Assembly (NCBI GenBank): GCA_024364735.1
Contig: JAGFNQ010001187.1
Coordinates: forward strand, 98,259 to 162,258
DNA length: 64,000 nucleotides
Origin: Boesenbergia rotunda
Lineage: Eukaryota > Streptophyta > Magnoliopsida > Zingiberales > Zingiberaceae
Direction: 5' to 3'
Of this stretch, positions 49,001 to 57,337 are shown piece after piece. Position 1 is the stretch's first letter, and each line of letters opens with the position of its first letter. The notes under the pieces were generated by a model. It worked only from the letters and a program-made list of their open reading frames with translations, made no database searches and was not told the DNA's origin. Position numbers and translations under genes: made by a program.

Positions 49001-49726
49001 GGTAAATTTTCTCATCAAAGATCATTTACTCTAAATCCTTCGTATTTTTCATGGCTCTCTTCTTTAGTTTGTTTACTGTTTACTTAATTCCATTAAAAGT
49101 TCTTTTACTTCAACACTTGTATGTTTTTACTAATTCTTTGAGAAAATTTTCTAGAACAGGCAAGCCTGAGTTTTTCTTTTCTGCGGTTCGGGCAACATCA
49201 TAGCTGATTATTCTCTTGCTACATATTTATTAACAAACATGGAATGCACCAAGAAAAGGCATTCAGATAGTCCCCAGATTTAAACTGGGAAAGCTCACAT
49301 ACAAGTGCAGGATGCAATATTTCAGCTATACAACTCTCACAGAAACAAGAAATTTTTATCACCAGTAGTCAATGAAAACAAGATATGTGTTTGGAGCAAT
49401 AAACTATAGGAAACTAGTGAAGAAAAGATAGTTCAAAGTGCATAACACATTATGCAGTCTTCATGCAAACATTGGTTCATGGTCATAGCCCTGTTCTGAT
49501 GTAACTGATCAAACTTCACATGATAAAATAACTATGTATATATGTTTGTCACCAGTTCAAAGAAAGTATACCCACTACTACCAGTTTTTTATTACTTGAT
49601 ACACCTGTGAGATAATCTCCAGTTTCTTCTCTACAATACGTAAAAACATAGAGGATTGCAATTGACATTCTACTATTCTTACCTCCATAGTCGAGAGACC
49701 ATTCAATGAATCTGTTAATCCATCAC
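30906..49726 (-). CDS. MAPR4: MAPR/neudesin-like steroid-binding (cytochrome b5-type) protein gene, last four coding exons
   Basis: Joined in order, exons 49726-49683, 41237-41191, 32514-32340 and 31073-30906 give an uninterrupted frame of about 143 residues ending at TAG 30906-30908. All three introns are GT-AG and the phases match (phase 0, 2, 0). The product matches, from memory, the C-terminal part of plant membrane-associated progesterone-binding protein 4 and animal neudesin: [37 protein letters not shown], then a cysteine-rich tail. This family binds heme or steroid ligands through a cytochrome b5-like fold at ER or secretory membranes. The heme-fold core exons upstream were not found, so the gene continues beyond 49726, possibly out of the window. 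The symbol is by resemblance to Arabidopsis. Confidence 0.75.
32340..32514 (-). CDS. MAPR4: MAPR-like gene, exon n-1 (175 bp)
   Basis: Acceptor TTGCACTTGACAG precedes the exon and donor AAG/GTATGAG follows it. The encoded segment begins [14 protein letters not shown], continues through a lysine/glutamate-rich helix with [10 protein letters not shown], and reaches [12 protein letters not shown]. The last codon is complete, so the next exon begins in phase 0. Confidence 0.8.
32580..33699. other. Intron of the MAPR-like gene, no further feature
   Basis: Single-copy-looking sequence between the exon at 32340-32514 and the LINE. I found no exon or repeat here. Confidence 0.5.
33713..33973 (+). 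pseudogene. LINE ORF1 fragment with zinc knuckle
   Basis: The reading has the run [20 protein letters not shown] and a CX2CX4HX4C knuckle (CSNC, GH, C), as in plant L1 ORF1 nucleic-acid-binding proteins. The N-terminal RNA-binding region is missing, consistent with 5' truncation. Confidence 0.6.
34634..35569 (+). pseudogene. LINE endonuclease domain
   Basis: It starts at ATG 34634 with [20 protein letters not shown], the APE-type endonuclease beginning. VLGDFNSY lies near 35006 and LSDHST at 35239, which carries the catalytic histidine. Several stops and shifts occur, including a stop directly after the GDFN motif. The uninterrupted part runs from 35042 to 35569. The enzyme would nick target DNA for target-primed reverse transcription. 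Confidence 0.75.
35990..37440 (+). pseudogene. LINE reverse transcriptase, decayed and interrupted
   Basis: Fragments show [16 protein letters not shown] near 36080, [12 protein letters not shown] near 36290, and GARGLRQG near 36430. The catalytic YADD is at 36575-36586. ISLA-type sequence continues to the MITE and then [12 protein letters not shown] near 37255. After it, [11 protein letters not shown] and LALLAK run up to the solo LTR at 37487. Frameshifts are frequent. Confidence 0.75.
36875..37246. mobile_element. Mutator-like foldback MITE, 372 bp, 9-bp target duplication
   Basis: Nearly the whole element is an inverted repeat: the ends read GGGCAGGGATCCTCTGGTCC and its complement, the next parts also pair, and the loop lies near 37040-37090. 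It is flanked by CTATCATAC at 36866-36874 and 37247-37255. A 9-bp duplication with long terminal inverted repeats is characteristic of Mutator-like elements. It codes for nothing. The centre holds CCCTAAA-type runs. Removing it and one duplication rejoins the LINE frame. Confidence 0.9.
37882..37912. repeat. 31-bp palindrome with CAGTCGACTG arms
   Basis: CCAGTCGACTGC and GCAGTCGACTGG flank a short centre. Further single CAGTCGACTG-like modules continue to 38090. Confidence 0.9.
38210..38560. repeat. 142-bp tandem repeat in solo LTR
   Basis: 'gacctgttgcct.caagccctcttcgactttgg' recurs at 38217 and 38359, and a third partial unit starts near 38495. Frames across it are repeat artefacts. Confidence 0.85.
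38852..39700 (-). mobile_element. RTE-type LINE 3' fragment
   Basis: The minus strand ends in a (TTG)n tail (plus CAA repeats, 38852-38873) preceded by a 'cacctagtgggat' motif, a widespread plant RTE-type 3' end. Decayed reverse-transcriptase C-terminal coding (for example VDVWTNEDG and ITDPT-like pieces) reads on the minus strand to about 39690. The right boundary is approximate. It is inserted in the L1-type LINE. Confidence 0.65.
39701..40322 (+). pseudogene. LINE C-terminal zinc-finger region and A-rich tail
   Basis: Near 39880-39965 the reading [20 protein letters not shown] followed by ETEEHLFF matches the zf-RVT region that ends plant L1 ORF2. Stops are common. The A-rich tail near 40307-40322 marks the LINE's 3' end. 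Confidence 0.7.
40323..41190. other. Intron of the MAPR-like gene, no further feature
   Basis: AT-rich sequence between the LINE tail and the exon at 41191-41237. No repeat or gene is recognised. Confidence 0.5.
41191..41237 (-). CDS. MAPR4: MAPR-like gene, exon n-2 (47 bp)
   Basis: Acceptor GATGTAG/GTGAAG and donor AT/GTAAGATG bound 15 codons plus two bases: [15 protein letters not shown] and the start of an isoleucine codon. The two-base overhang exactly fits the next exon, which starts with the third base of a codon. The V.S.VDWR.FY motif is typical of the family. Confidence 0.75.
41480..42437 (-). other. AT-rich interior of a gag-bearing copia remnant
   Basis: It resembles in composition and position the AT-rich stretch (54780-55470) between gag and the 3' LTR of the element at 53741. 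'cttcccccattt' near 41499 may be the remains of its polypurine tract. The 3' LTR is absent. Confidence 0.4.
42438..43710 (-). pseudogene. Copia gag remnant
   Basis: Minus-strand pieces match the gag at 55474-56346: FEGEFAM and [17 protein letters not shown] near 43600, [17 protein letters not shown] near 43470, and [11 protein letters not shown] near 43400. It also has the central gag part (SIKYALNAF and TFELHESR, 43046-43315) that the other copy has lost, then a coiled coil ending near 42438. Several stops and shifts occur. Confidence 0.7.
43720..43732 (-). other. Primer-binding site of the copia remnant
   Basis: The minus strand reads TTGGTATCAGAGC beside the LTR start at 43734. Confidence 0.85.
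43734..44570 (-). mobile_element. Copia LTR with GAGGCGCCTC palindromes, outer end unclear
   Basis: The plus strand starts TGTAAGTCTCATG next to the primer site. Positions 44045-44230 carry repeated GAGGCGCCTC-type palindromes. Positions 44345-44540 share 'cgtccctcgga' phrasing with the LTRs at 54400 and 38260. The outer end is not clear; it may run to about 44640. Confidence 0.6.
44649..47620 (+). pseudogene. Ulp1-like cysteine protease (C48) reading region, plus strand, in host intron
   Basis: Plus-strand segments separated by likely introns read like plant Ulp1-domain proteins with a DUF1985-like N-terminal domain. They include [20 protein letters not shown] and [14 protein letters not shown] (45261-45584), [11 protein letters not shown] (45640-45680), a lysine-rich linker (46112-46435), and the protease region: HFHLLTVD (47107-47130), KHYNSL near 47150, and [13 protein letters not shown] (47472-47510). 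Histidine and cysteine of the catalytic set are present, but the usual aspartate in 'DS' is asparagine. Stops lie at 44739 and after 47530. Such genes are often carried by Mutator-like or CACTA elements. It may be a captured or degenerated gene, and the exon borders are uncertain. Confidence 0.6.
47880..48235. other. Very AT-rich tract, no gene
   Basis: Mostly A with scattered T and G. Nothing recognisable. Confidence 0.6.
48236..48671 (-). mobile_element. Copia LTR fragment starting TGTTAGTAGGAG
   Basis: The minus strand begins TGTTAGTAGGAGCCCTAGAG, a start common in plant copia LTRs, and continues with 'gactagggac' and 'atgagaaagtttta' phrases. The far end and target duplications are not found. 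Confidence 0.5.
48672..49682. other. Intron of the MAPR-like gene, no further feature
   Basis: No motif, exon or repeat that I can assign. A minus-strand open stretch of about 90 codons near 48744-49025 has no family resemblance. Confidence 0.5.
49683..49726 (-). CDS. MAPR4: MAPR-like gene, exon n-3 (44 bp)
   Basis: Minus-strand acceptor TTTATAG precedes GTGATGGATTA, and donor GAG/GTAAGA follows. It encodes the last part of a split glycine codon and [14 protein letters not shown], which matches the end of the cytochrome b5-like domain in this family. The next exon begins in phase 0. Confidence 0.75.
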
Positions 49727-51379
49727 CTATAAATGACACCACATGGAGTAACACTTATCAGCTAGAATATAAAGCTTTTTAAAATGACTGAATTTTTTTG
49801 TAGAATAGGAAACTACTAAAAAATCTATTAAAATAAAACTCAGTCTAGGATAAACTACTGATAATTTTGTTACTTTATGAAACCTTGCAGAAAAACTCAT
49901 TAACATTAATGGTATTTAAATTCTAATTCAAGAAAACACAAGGATAATAAAAATATTTCAAGAATCACTCAACAAATACTAGAATTTGAGGTGCATCACA
50001 TCCATTATGAGATAATTATTACATATATTTACTCATGATAAATCTATAACACTAGAAGTGTACTTCTTTGGGACTAAAACCACCAACACAATACCTTAAC
50101 CAATTCCCTTGAAGATAAAGCATAAAGATTATCTATGTCAAGTTTGTTACATATCCAGAGAACCTATCATAAGCAAAACTAAGCTATACACACCAAGAAA
50201 ATGAGAAACATAATACTCAAATTAAGGCAAAACAAAAATTAGTCATTGAAGCATGCAGTAAAGAATCACTTTTAATTAGTAAAGTTTCAAAATTGTTGAT
50301 GCTTGATAAAGCACAAAGACAGTCAAGTTGCAAGTGGAGGCTGGTAGTCCAGGTACTTACATCCACTTGATGTGCGATCATTGCTAGACTGGCAATTCAT
50401 GTGCAGACGCCACTAGTAGTAATGTTCAGATCTGCATGGGGTGTGATTGTTGGTTGTTCCTCCAATCACAAGCAGTGGTTGGTAGTGGCAATGCTCGTAT
50501 CCAGCGTGATTATTGGCAGATTGTTGATTGGGAGTAGAGGTAAATAATTGAGGCATTCATGTCTACTTGAGGTCCTCACAGAAAGTGAAGGGAGGCATTT
50601 GAGTCAAGAATAGATGCTGGCAGTGCTCTTCTCCACTAGGTTCCGATATTGTTTCAGCCATACATGACCCCCAATGCATCACTGAAATTTCCCCAAAATT
50701 TTAAAAGAAATGAATTTGTCAGACAGAAGAGGTCCATCATAGAAGAAATCACGAGTTAGGGTTTTGTGCATCAAAGGAAGTCGATTGATCAACGCTACTG
50801 CTGGATGTCACATGAGGCCACATGAATGATAAGTACAGAAGAGCTGGACAGTGCTCCTAATAACTCTCTGTTTGCATGAGGTGGTGATGAATCAGAAGAC
50901 TCACAAATACGATAAAAGTGATCTGTGCAATGGAAGATTTTCACGCAAAATACTGATGGATAACTATTTGGAAATCCTTAACCTTAGAAAGGGGATTTTG
51001 TTACCATGTAGAACTTTGGGATATAAAAATATTATATTGAATTTATCATGGATAACAATTATATAGAGAGATAGAGACTCACAATAACCCTCTAAATCTA
51101 GAAGTACTAATGGAACTACTGTTACATTGATAACACAATACCTTTTACAGATTCTTCTTATGAAAAACCATTACAGAAGTACAACACCTGAAAGAGATGG
51201 TGAATCTATATGAGCTATATGGGACCACTCAAATAAAATTAGAGTTACCAGCAATTCCTACACCCTAGAAAATAAATGTTTACTTTGTTTATTGTTCTTC
51301 ATCACAAGAATACCTCTTGATGCTTCCAAGAAAACATGGCAACTTCAATTCAAAGGAACAAGGTGTAGCCTGGGAGATT
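49727..51379. other. Upstream of the last recognised exon: no feature seen
   Basis: I searched the minus strand for the expected heme-fold exon (H.G...Y..FAGRDASRAF type) and did not find it. No transposon signature is clear either. Confidence 0.5.
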
Positions 51380-52497
51380 GAAATCTGGGCCAATTTCCCT
51401 CATTGGATATTAGCCCATTCTATTTGAAGTATTTACTTTGCCTTGTCTCCAGAATGAGGATCCAATCCCCACTCCAAAGCGGGTACCACGCTCATGGTAT
51501 GGTCTTATCTACTGAGAAAATTCTATCCTGACTAGGTTAGTAACAGAGACATATTCTCTTGGGGATATGGTACGATAGTTTCTTATGTAGCTAGACTTGG
51601 GATTGGCTTGCACAAAGGACAAGTTGGGTCTATTCTACGTGCTTGTATTGAATATTGGGTCATGGTAGCTGAGAAATTCTAGCTCGAGACCTCGGAGGCT
51701 GAGATCTTCGAGTCCGAGACCTTTATGGCTGGCTGAGATCCCCAGGTTCGAGACCACTGAGACTGAGACCTTAAGGTATGAGACCCCTGGAGCTTAGACC
51801 CCCAAGGTCAAAAGCACTATGGCTAGCTGAGACCTCTAATGACACTTGGCTCATGCCGCCCAAGTTCTCCAAATGACTTTAACACCCGGTCTAGCCAGCA
51901 TATGATATACCTCTTGGGAGCACTCGAGTGAACAGCTTACTTGCCTATGTCCTATTGTCATGGCCATTACGCCACGCTCTCAGGATCACTAGTCCCCCCT
52001 TTTAGTCAAGTCGACAAGTGATAATCGAGCGTGACTTGAGTCCAAACCATCTGAGCAGGAGTTTAGGAACAACTGCCCTTCTCTTCCTGCCCGAAGGTTC
52101 ACATCACCATTGCTACTGAATCTCCACCATTCTGGCATGTCAACAGAGTCTCATCAAATAGCTAGGAAATCACGTATGGGTTGGAAATCACACACGACTG
52201 ATTACCAAGGTGCATGCACTCTTAACCCTAATTATTGTTTTTTGGGATCATCAACTGTCAGACGACTGCCTTCTATCTTTTAAAGATATAAGATAGGGGT
52301 CGGTGACCACTAGCTCATGTTTCCCTTCTTGTTTCTCGCTTTTCCTACTCATCGTCATCGCTTGTATGTTCTCCTCCGCTTCTTTTATCATTACAATACC
52401 CGTTCCATCATGCATCCAGTGAGGGTACAGGGGTTGTTTTAGGGTGTCGAGAGAAGGTCTTGGTGAGGGTGAGTCTTCCTCTTCCTAGTTCGAGGTA
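51380..52497 (+). repeat. Gypsy-type non-coding region with 'gagacc' repeats
   Basis: Positions 51680-51830 repeat 'gagaccyc.agg.tgagac' phrases. 'ttttaaagatataagatagggg' near 52277 could be a promoter region upstream of the domain fragment at 52498. No LTR ends were found. Confidence 0.4.
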
Positions 52498-52731
52498 ATG
52501 CAAACCACGTATACTGAGATGCAAACCTCGGCTCTCCAATTAAGCTACGAAATTCATGATGGTTTCCAAGTCATTGTGCCCAGCCCTACTGGTAGACCTC
52601 ACCTTCCCACTCCCGATTGTGTCACGTTTTTGCATAAACAACTACAAGGAGAGCTTTGTTTTTCTATTCTTGACTTCTTTCAGGAGGTGAATGCTTACTT
52701 ATCCCAGGCCAGCTTACGTGTAGCATGGCCC
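52498..52731 (+). pseudogene. 'Putative gypsy-type transposon' domain fragment
   Basis: The reading LSYEIHDGFQVIVPSPTGRP followed by HLPTPDCVTF and FFQEVNAYL matches the conserved start of the plant gypsy-type transposon protein domain (PF04195 as I recall it). In the usual family the domain continues for another 100 or more residues. Here the frame changes character after about 78 residues and is then cut at 52951 by a solo LTR. Confidence 0.6.
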
Positions 52732-53058
52732 GGCAGCCTAGCGCCTCGTCAGGAGGAGATGGGTTTGTGTGCTCTATGGGCCTGGGTCGGCAATTCGGCC
52801 CAGTTCATTCGGAGAGCCACGGGCCCTTCTGAAGAGCAATCGCCGAGGCTAAGAGGGTCAGGAGCCCCAAAGGCCTTCGGGACCAGGAAATTCTGGGTCA
52901 GGAAGTTCCTAATCAGGAGAGTCCCTAGTCGGAGAAGTTCCGACTCACAATGTAAAATACAACGATTTGAAAATCCGGACCAGAAAATTTTTCGGGATTT
53001 TTCCGCATTGAGTCTAGGGTTTTCGGCCCTACGGGAGGAGCCCAAGGGGCTTTATTGT

Positions 53059-53090
53059 AAAAAAATAAAATAAAATAAAATAAAATAAAA
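53059..53090. repeat. (AAAAT)n microsatellite
   Basis: About six AAAAT units follow a run of A. Confidence 0.9.
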
Positions 53091-53740
53091 ACTTAAAACT
53101 TATTAAGGGCTTCATGGAAGAAAACCTTAAATAGTTGGCTTAAGTAAATTTACCTAAAGTTAAGGGGCTTTCAGGTAGACTCTTAAATTACGAATGGATA
53201 AATAATTTATCCCTAGAAATTTATTAAAGTGGATTACAATAAGTTGGAGGGTTAAATAGCTAAAACCATTACCCTAAGGGTAGAATTAAAATTATTGAAA
53301 GTTGAGGGGCCTTTCTGTAAAAAACCCTCACCTATTAACCTCTCATTTCCGCTCACCCGCAGCCAAAGCCGCAGCCAAGCACCCGATCCCCTCTTTCTCT
53401 CCCAGTTCGCGAACCCTAGCCGCCGCCCTCTCTCGATCCACAGCCGACGCCTTGAGTTTCTTCACTCTCTCGCTCGCTGACGACCTTTCTCCTCTATGCG
53501 AAGCCGGCGAGCTCAAGGCCGGCGATTTCCCTTCTCTGCGACGTCCACATCCGCAAGCTAGTCAACGTCAAGAGCCTTCTTCAGAGAGCCCTCAGTGCCA
53601 ACGGCCATCACGGCCCTTCTCCACGTGCGAACGAGGCCATCCCATAGCCTACCGATCTTCCTTGTTCCTTTCCCTTTCCCGACGTAGATGTACGTCGGTG
53701 GTCACCAACTTTGGCCAGTTGAAGGTGAGTCGGAACCCTA

Positions 53741-54667
53741 TGTTGGATCGGGTTGGACCGGCTAGAGGGGGGTGAAGACGGGGAAAAAAAAATTATGAAA
53801 GTGGAGGCACTCGTCTTTAAAAAAGAACTTGGTCGCAACTGAGAACGTTGCTTCCAAGGCAGTGGACGCTCAATAAAAATCTCCTTGTGGCGGAGAAGCC
53901 TTACAAAAATAGCACGCTAAAGATTTTACAAGAATGAATAAAATGATTGATTCTTAAAGCTAAATCTCTAAGCCTATTTATAGCCTAAGAGAATAAATCT
54001 GGATTGTTGATTGTAGAGGAATTTTCTCTTGGCCGTTGATCCATGGATGTAATCTGGATGGTTGATCTTGGATGGGATTAAACTGCATCCATTGGATCTG
54101 ATTAAAGGATAAAGTTATCCTTTAAGAGATAACTTTGTCTTCTGCTCGCAACAGATAAATAACTTTATCATCTGCTCGCAACAACTTTAATCATATCTTT
54201 TCTTTATCCCAGTCGGTAAGGCTGGTGATATATGTAGGCGAGGTTGCTGGTTCGAATCTTCACAGCAACAAATAAAATTCTTTTTGTTTCAGGTGCCTGA
54301 TTTGACTTGGTCAAACTGACCAGTCTTTTGGTTCATCTTCTGGGTGATTTCCGGCCAATTGGAGTTAGGCTCACCCGAACCCGACTCCGGTCTTTCGCCC
54401 CTCGAGCGTCCTTCCTCCCGGCTTCTCGTCCCTCGGACACCGCGCACGTCCTTCTCGCTCCACCGGCGTACTCTTCCGCAGCTTCCACGTCCCTCGGATT
54501 GTACCGAGCCCGTCAGCTCACTTCCCCGGACAATCCTTCTCGTCCGCTACGTCTTACGCTCGACTTCCTCCGTACCTAAGCTCCTGCACACTTAGCAGAG
54601 GGATTAAAACCAACAGGACCTAACCTAACTTGGTTGATCACATCAAAACCAACCGGGGCACCAACAA
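53741..54667 (-). mobile_element. 3' LTR of the gag-only element
   Basis: The plus strand runs from TGTTGGATCGGG to GGCACCAACA. A minus-strand TATA box (CTATAAATAG, plus 53974-53983) lies within. A tRNA-like stretch is at 54206-54270. Confidence 0.9.
54206..54270 (+). other. tRNA-like sequence in LTR, antisense to the element
   Basis: Box A-like TATCCCAGTCGG (54206-54217) and box B GGTTCGAATC (54249-54258) lie 31 bp apart on the strand opposite to the element. The same boxes are at about 56877-56930 in the 5' LTR. The ends do not pair as an acceptor stem. Confidence 0.6.
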
Positions 54668-54668
54668 T

Positions 54669-54682
54669 CTCCCCCTTTTTAA
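54669..54682 (-). other. Polypurine tract of the gag-only element
   Basis: The minus strand reads AAAAAGGGGGAGAT directly before the LTR start TGTTGGTGCCCC. Confidence 0.9.
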
Positions 54683-54779
54683 TGTGCATCAACCCAAGTT
54701 TAGTTAGGGATATCAAAATAAAGAAATATACATAATAATGTAAACAGTTTAAGTTCAAAAAATTTTAATTCCGAGTAAA

Positions 54780-55473
54780 TTAAAATTCTACCCCTTAACT
54801 TAATACTATTCCTCCCCCTTTGATCACATCAAAAAATTGGGAAATATAAGTAGGGAAGAAGAAAAAATATTTTGAGTGCGATAAAAAATATTCTAAGTGA
54901 AAAAAAATCGCGTTGCTATAGATTTTTCAAATTTTAAAAAGACATATTTTTTCAAAGTTAATTCCATTTTTTAAAAAAAAATGTCTTAAATAAAATCTAT
55001 TTTTTTTTTTTGATAAAATCCACAGCTGATGAGGAGTTCCAAAAAAATTGAATCCAGTCAAAATATTTTTCTATCGAATTTTGAAAAAAAATCATATTTC
55101 GATAAACAATTCATAAAAAATCGAAAAAAAATCTAAAGATTTTTGTTAAAGTCGAAATGAAGATATGCGTTTGGACAAAAATTTTGAGTTTTAAATTCGT
55201 TCATCAAGTCCAAAAATGACAAACCAACACATAATAGTTCTTGAAGAATAAATTTTAAAAAATTAGAAAAAATACTTCGAAAAATTTGAAAAAAAAAATT
55301 GTAATGAGTCTTTCCCCTAAACTCTTAATTTCAAATTTCGAGGGAAAAAATATTCGAAAAATTTTGAAAGAAATTCCAGTAGATAGACAGTATAATTGTG
55401 CATAAAAAAAATAAAGCCATAATTTTTGTTAGAGAAACAAAATGCGCACATATATAATAACCAAAAAAAATTA
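54780..55473. other. AT-rich spacer of the gag-only element
   Basis: No coding content; long A/T runs between gag and the polypurine tract, in the place where pol would be. Confidence 0.7.
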
Positions 55474-56346
55474 TCAGTTTAATACAAATTTAGGAACCCA
55501 AAATAAGTTCTTGTCTACAGGATTAATTAAAAACTTAGGCGGAATATAGCTTTTGGGCACATTTTTAAATTGACCCTTATGATTTTTAAAATACCAATTT
55601 AAATTATCAGGAAAGCTATTTTTCTTTTGGCGTAAATGTGCAATATCAAGTTCTAATTTTTGCACTAAGTTTTTCAAATTATCATTTTCATTTTTCAAAA
55701 TTTCAAAAGAGGAAGTAAGTGTCAATTCATTTTTTAATTTCAAATTTTCTTTTTCTAATCTACAATTAGATTTGAGCAAGGCTTTAACTCCTGCATATAA
55801 TTGATCATGAGGAAGAAAACAAACCTCACTTACCGGGTCGCTTTCAAAAAGTGAGGTTCCTTTTTCGTCGTCGCTTTCTTCTGACGTCTCTCCCCTTTCA
55901 TCAGTACTCCCTTCTTGATGATTTGCCATCAGCGCAAGTCCCGCATATTCTTCCGACTCTTCTGACGAGGACTCGTCGTCAAGTTGGATCTTCCTTGTGT
56001 TCAATGCGGCGATGTCTGATTTCTTATTCTTTTCTTCATGCAATTCTAGGAATTTCTCCCAGAGCTCTTTTGCCAAGTTGTAATTCTCGATGTGGTTAAC
56101 TTCTTGCACGGGAAGAACAGCTAGTAGATAAAATTCAGCTTTGCCGTTTGCTTCAAAGTCTGATTTCTCCTTCTTGGTCCACCACTCTATTTCTTTATCC
56201 TTGCCGTTGTTGTCTTTAGGAACTGAAAAACCATTTTTCATAATTATTAGCAATTCAATATCAGTTTTAAAAAATACCTGCATTCGGCGCTTCCACATTG
56301 CGAACTCCCCCTCAAACTTCGGCGGGTAGATTACGGCTCCAACCAT
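55474..56346 (-). CDS. Intact but internally deleted copia gag, 290 residues
   Basis: Starts at ATG 56344-56346, 50 bases inside the primer site, and is open throughout. The N-terminal gag domain has [39 protein letters not shown] and [13 protein letters not shown] (residues about 7-120). The frame then jumps to an acidic QLDDESSSEESEEY region and a coiled coil (about 190-245), ending in NLFWVPKFVLN. The central gag part and the CCHC zinc knuckle present in relatives are missing, so it may assemble weakly or act only as a spacer or cofactor. It is the only open protein gene of the element. Confidence 0.75.
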   Translation of the reverse strand: MVGAVIYPPKFEGEFAMWKRRMQVFFKTDIELLIIMKNGFSVPKDNNGKDKEIEWWTKKEKSDFEANGKAEFYLLAVLPVQEVNHIENYNLAKELWEKFLELHEEKNKKSDIAALNTRKIQLDDESSSEESEEYAGLALMANHQEGSTDERGETSEESDDEKGTSLFESDPVSEVCFLPHDQLYAGVKALLKSNCRLEKENLKLKNELTLTSSFEILKNENDNLKNLVQKLELDIAHLRQKKNSFPDNLNWYFKNHKGQFKNVPKSYIPPKFLINPVDKNLFWVPKFVLN

Positions 56347-56395
56347 TTTTCTTGAAATTGCTGCAGTCGGCGATTAGTCCTTCTGCGGCGACCTT

Positions 56396-56409
56396 GGCTC
56401 TGATACCAC
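56396..56409 (-). other. Primer-binding site of the gag-only element
   Basis: The minus strand reads AGTGGTATCAGAGC beside the LTR end, with the initiator-tRNA primer motif TGGTATCAGAGC. Confidence 0.9.
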
Positions 56410-56410
56410 T

Positions 56411-57337
56411 TGTTAGATCGGGTTGGACCGGCTAGAGGGGGTGAATAGAAGGGGAAAAAAAATTTATGAAAGTGGAGGCACTCGTCTTTAAAAAAGAACT
56501 TGGTCGCAACTGAGAACGTTGCTTCCAAGGCAGTGGACGCTCAATAAAAATCTCCTTGTGGCGGAGAAGCCTTACAAAAATAGCACGCTAGAGATTTTAC
56601 AAGAATGAATAAAATGATTGATTCTTAAAGCTAAATCTCTAAGCCTATTTATAGCCTAAGAGAATAAATCTGGATTGTTGATTGTAGAGGAATTTTCTCT
56701 TAGCCGTTGATCCATGGATGTAATCTGGATGGTTGATCTTGGATGGGATTAAACTGCATCCATTGGATCTGATTAAAGGATAAAGTTATCCTTTGAGAGA
56801 TAAATTTGTCTTCTGCTCGCAACAGATAAATAACTTTATCATCTGCTCGCAACAACTTTAATCATATCTTTTCTTTATCCCAGTCGGTAAGGCTGGTGAT
56901 ATATGTAGGCGAGGTTGCTGGTTCGAATCTTCACAGCAACAAATAAAATTCTTTTTGTTTCAGGTGCCTGATTTGACTTGGTCAAACTGACCAGTCTTTT
57001 GGTTCATCTTCTGGGTGATTTCCGGCCAATCGGAGTTAGGCTCACCCGAACCTGACTCCGGTCTTTCGCCCCTCGAGCGTCCTTCCTCCCGGCTTCTCGT
57101 CCCTCGGACACCGCGCACGTCCTTCTCGCTCCACCGGCGTACTCTTCCGCAGCTTCCACGTCCCTCGAATTGTACCGAGCCCGTCAGCTCACTTCCCCGC
57201 ACAATCCTTCTCGTCCGCTACGTCTTACGCTCGACTTCCTCCGTACCTAAGCTCCTGCACACTTAGCAGAGGGATTAAAACCAACAGGACCTAACCTAAC
57301 TTGGTTGATCACATCAAAACCAACCGGGGCACCAACA
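56411..57337 (-). mobile_element. 5' LTR of the gag-only element
   Basis: It runs from TGTTAGATCGGG to GGCACCAACA and is the same length as the 3' LTR. Minus-strand TATA box CTATAAATAG is at plus 56645-56654, and the tRNA-like stretch is near 56877-56941. Confidence 0.9.

Larger units (their letters stand above)
53741..57337 (-). mobile_element. Non-autonomous gag-only copia element (TR-GAG type), complete, target duplication CCCTA
   Basis: Two 927-bp LTRs (53741-54667 and 56411-57337) flank 1743 bp. CCCTA duplications lie at 53736-53740 and 57338-57342. From right to left on the minus strand come the 5' LTR, primer site, gag, AT-rich spacer, polypurine tract and 3' LTR. There is no protease, integrase or reverse transcriptase. 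By eye the LTRs differ at roughly a dozen positions, which indicates a recent insertion that must have used proteins of a related full element. Confidence 0.92.

Noticed and set aside
50851..51066. 71-codon plus-strand frame
   Set aside because: It lacks any family motif, and codon use and context give no support.
53302..53775. 157-codon GC-rich frame
   Set aside because: It crosses from the gypsy solo LTR into the nested copia LTR at 53741 and has no domain.
54206..54270. Functional tRNA gene
   Set aside because: Same reason: no pairing ends and located in both LTRs of a copia element.
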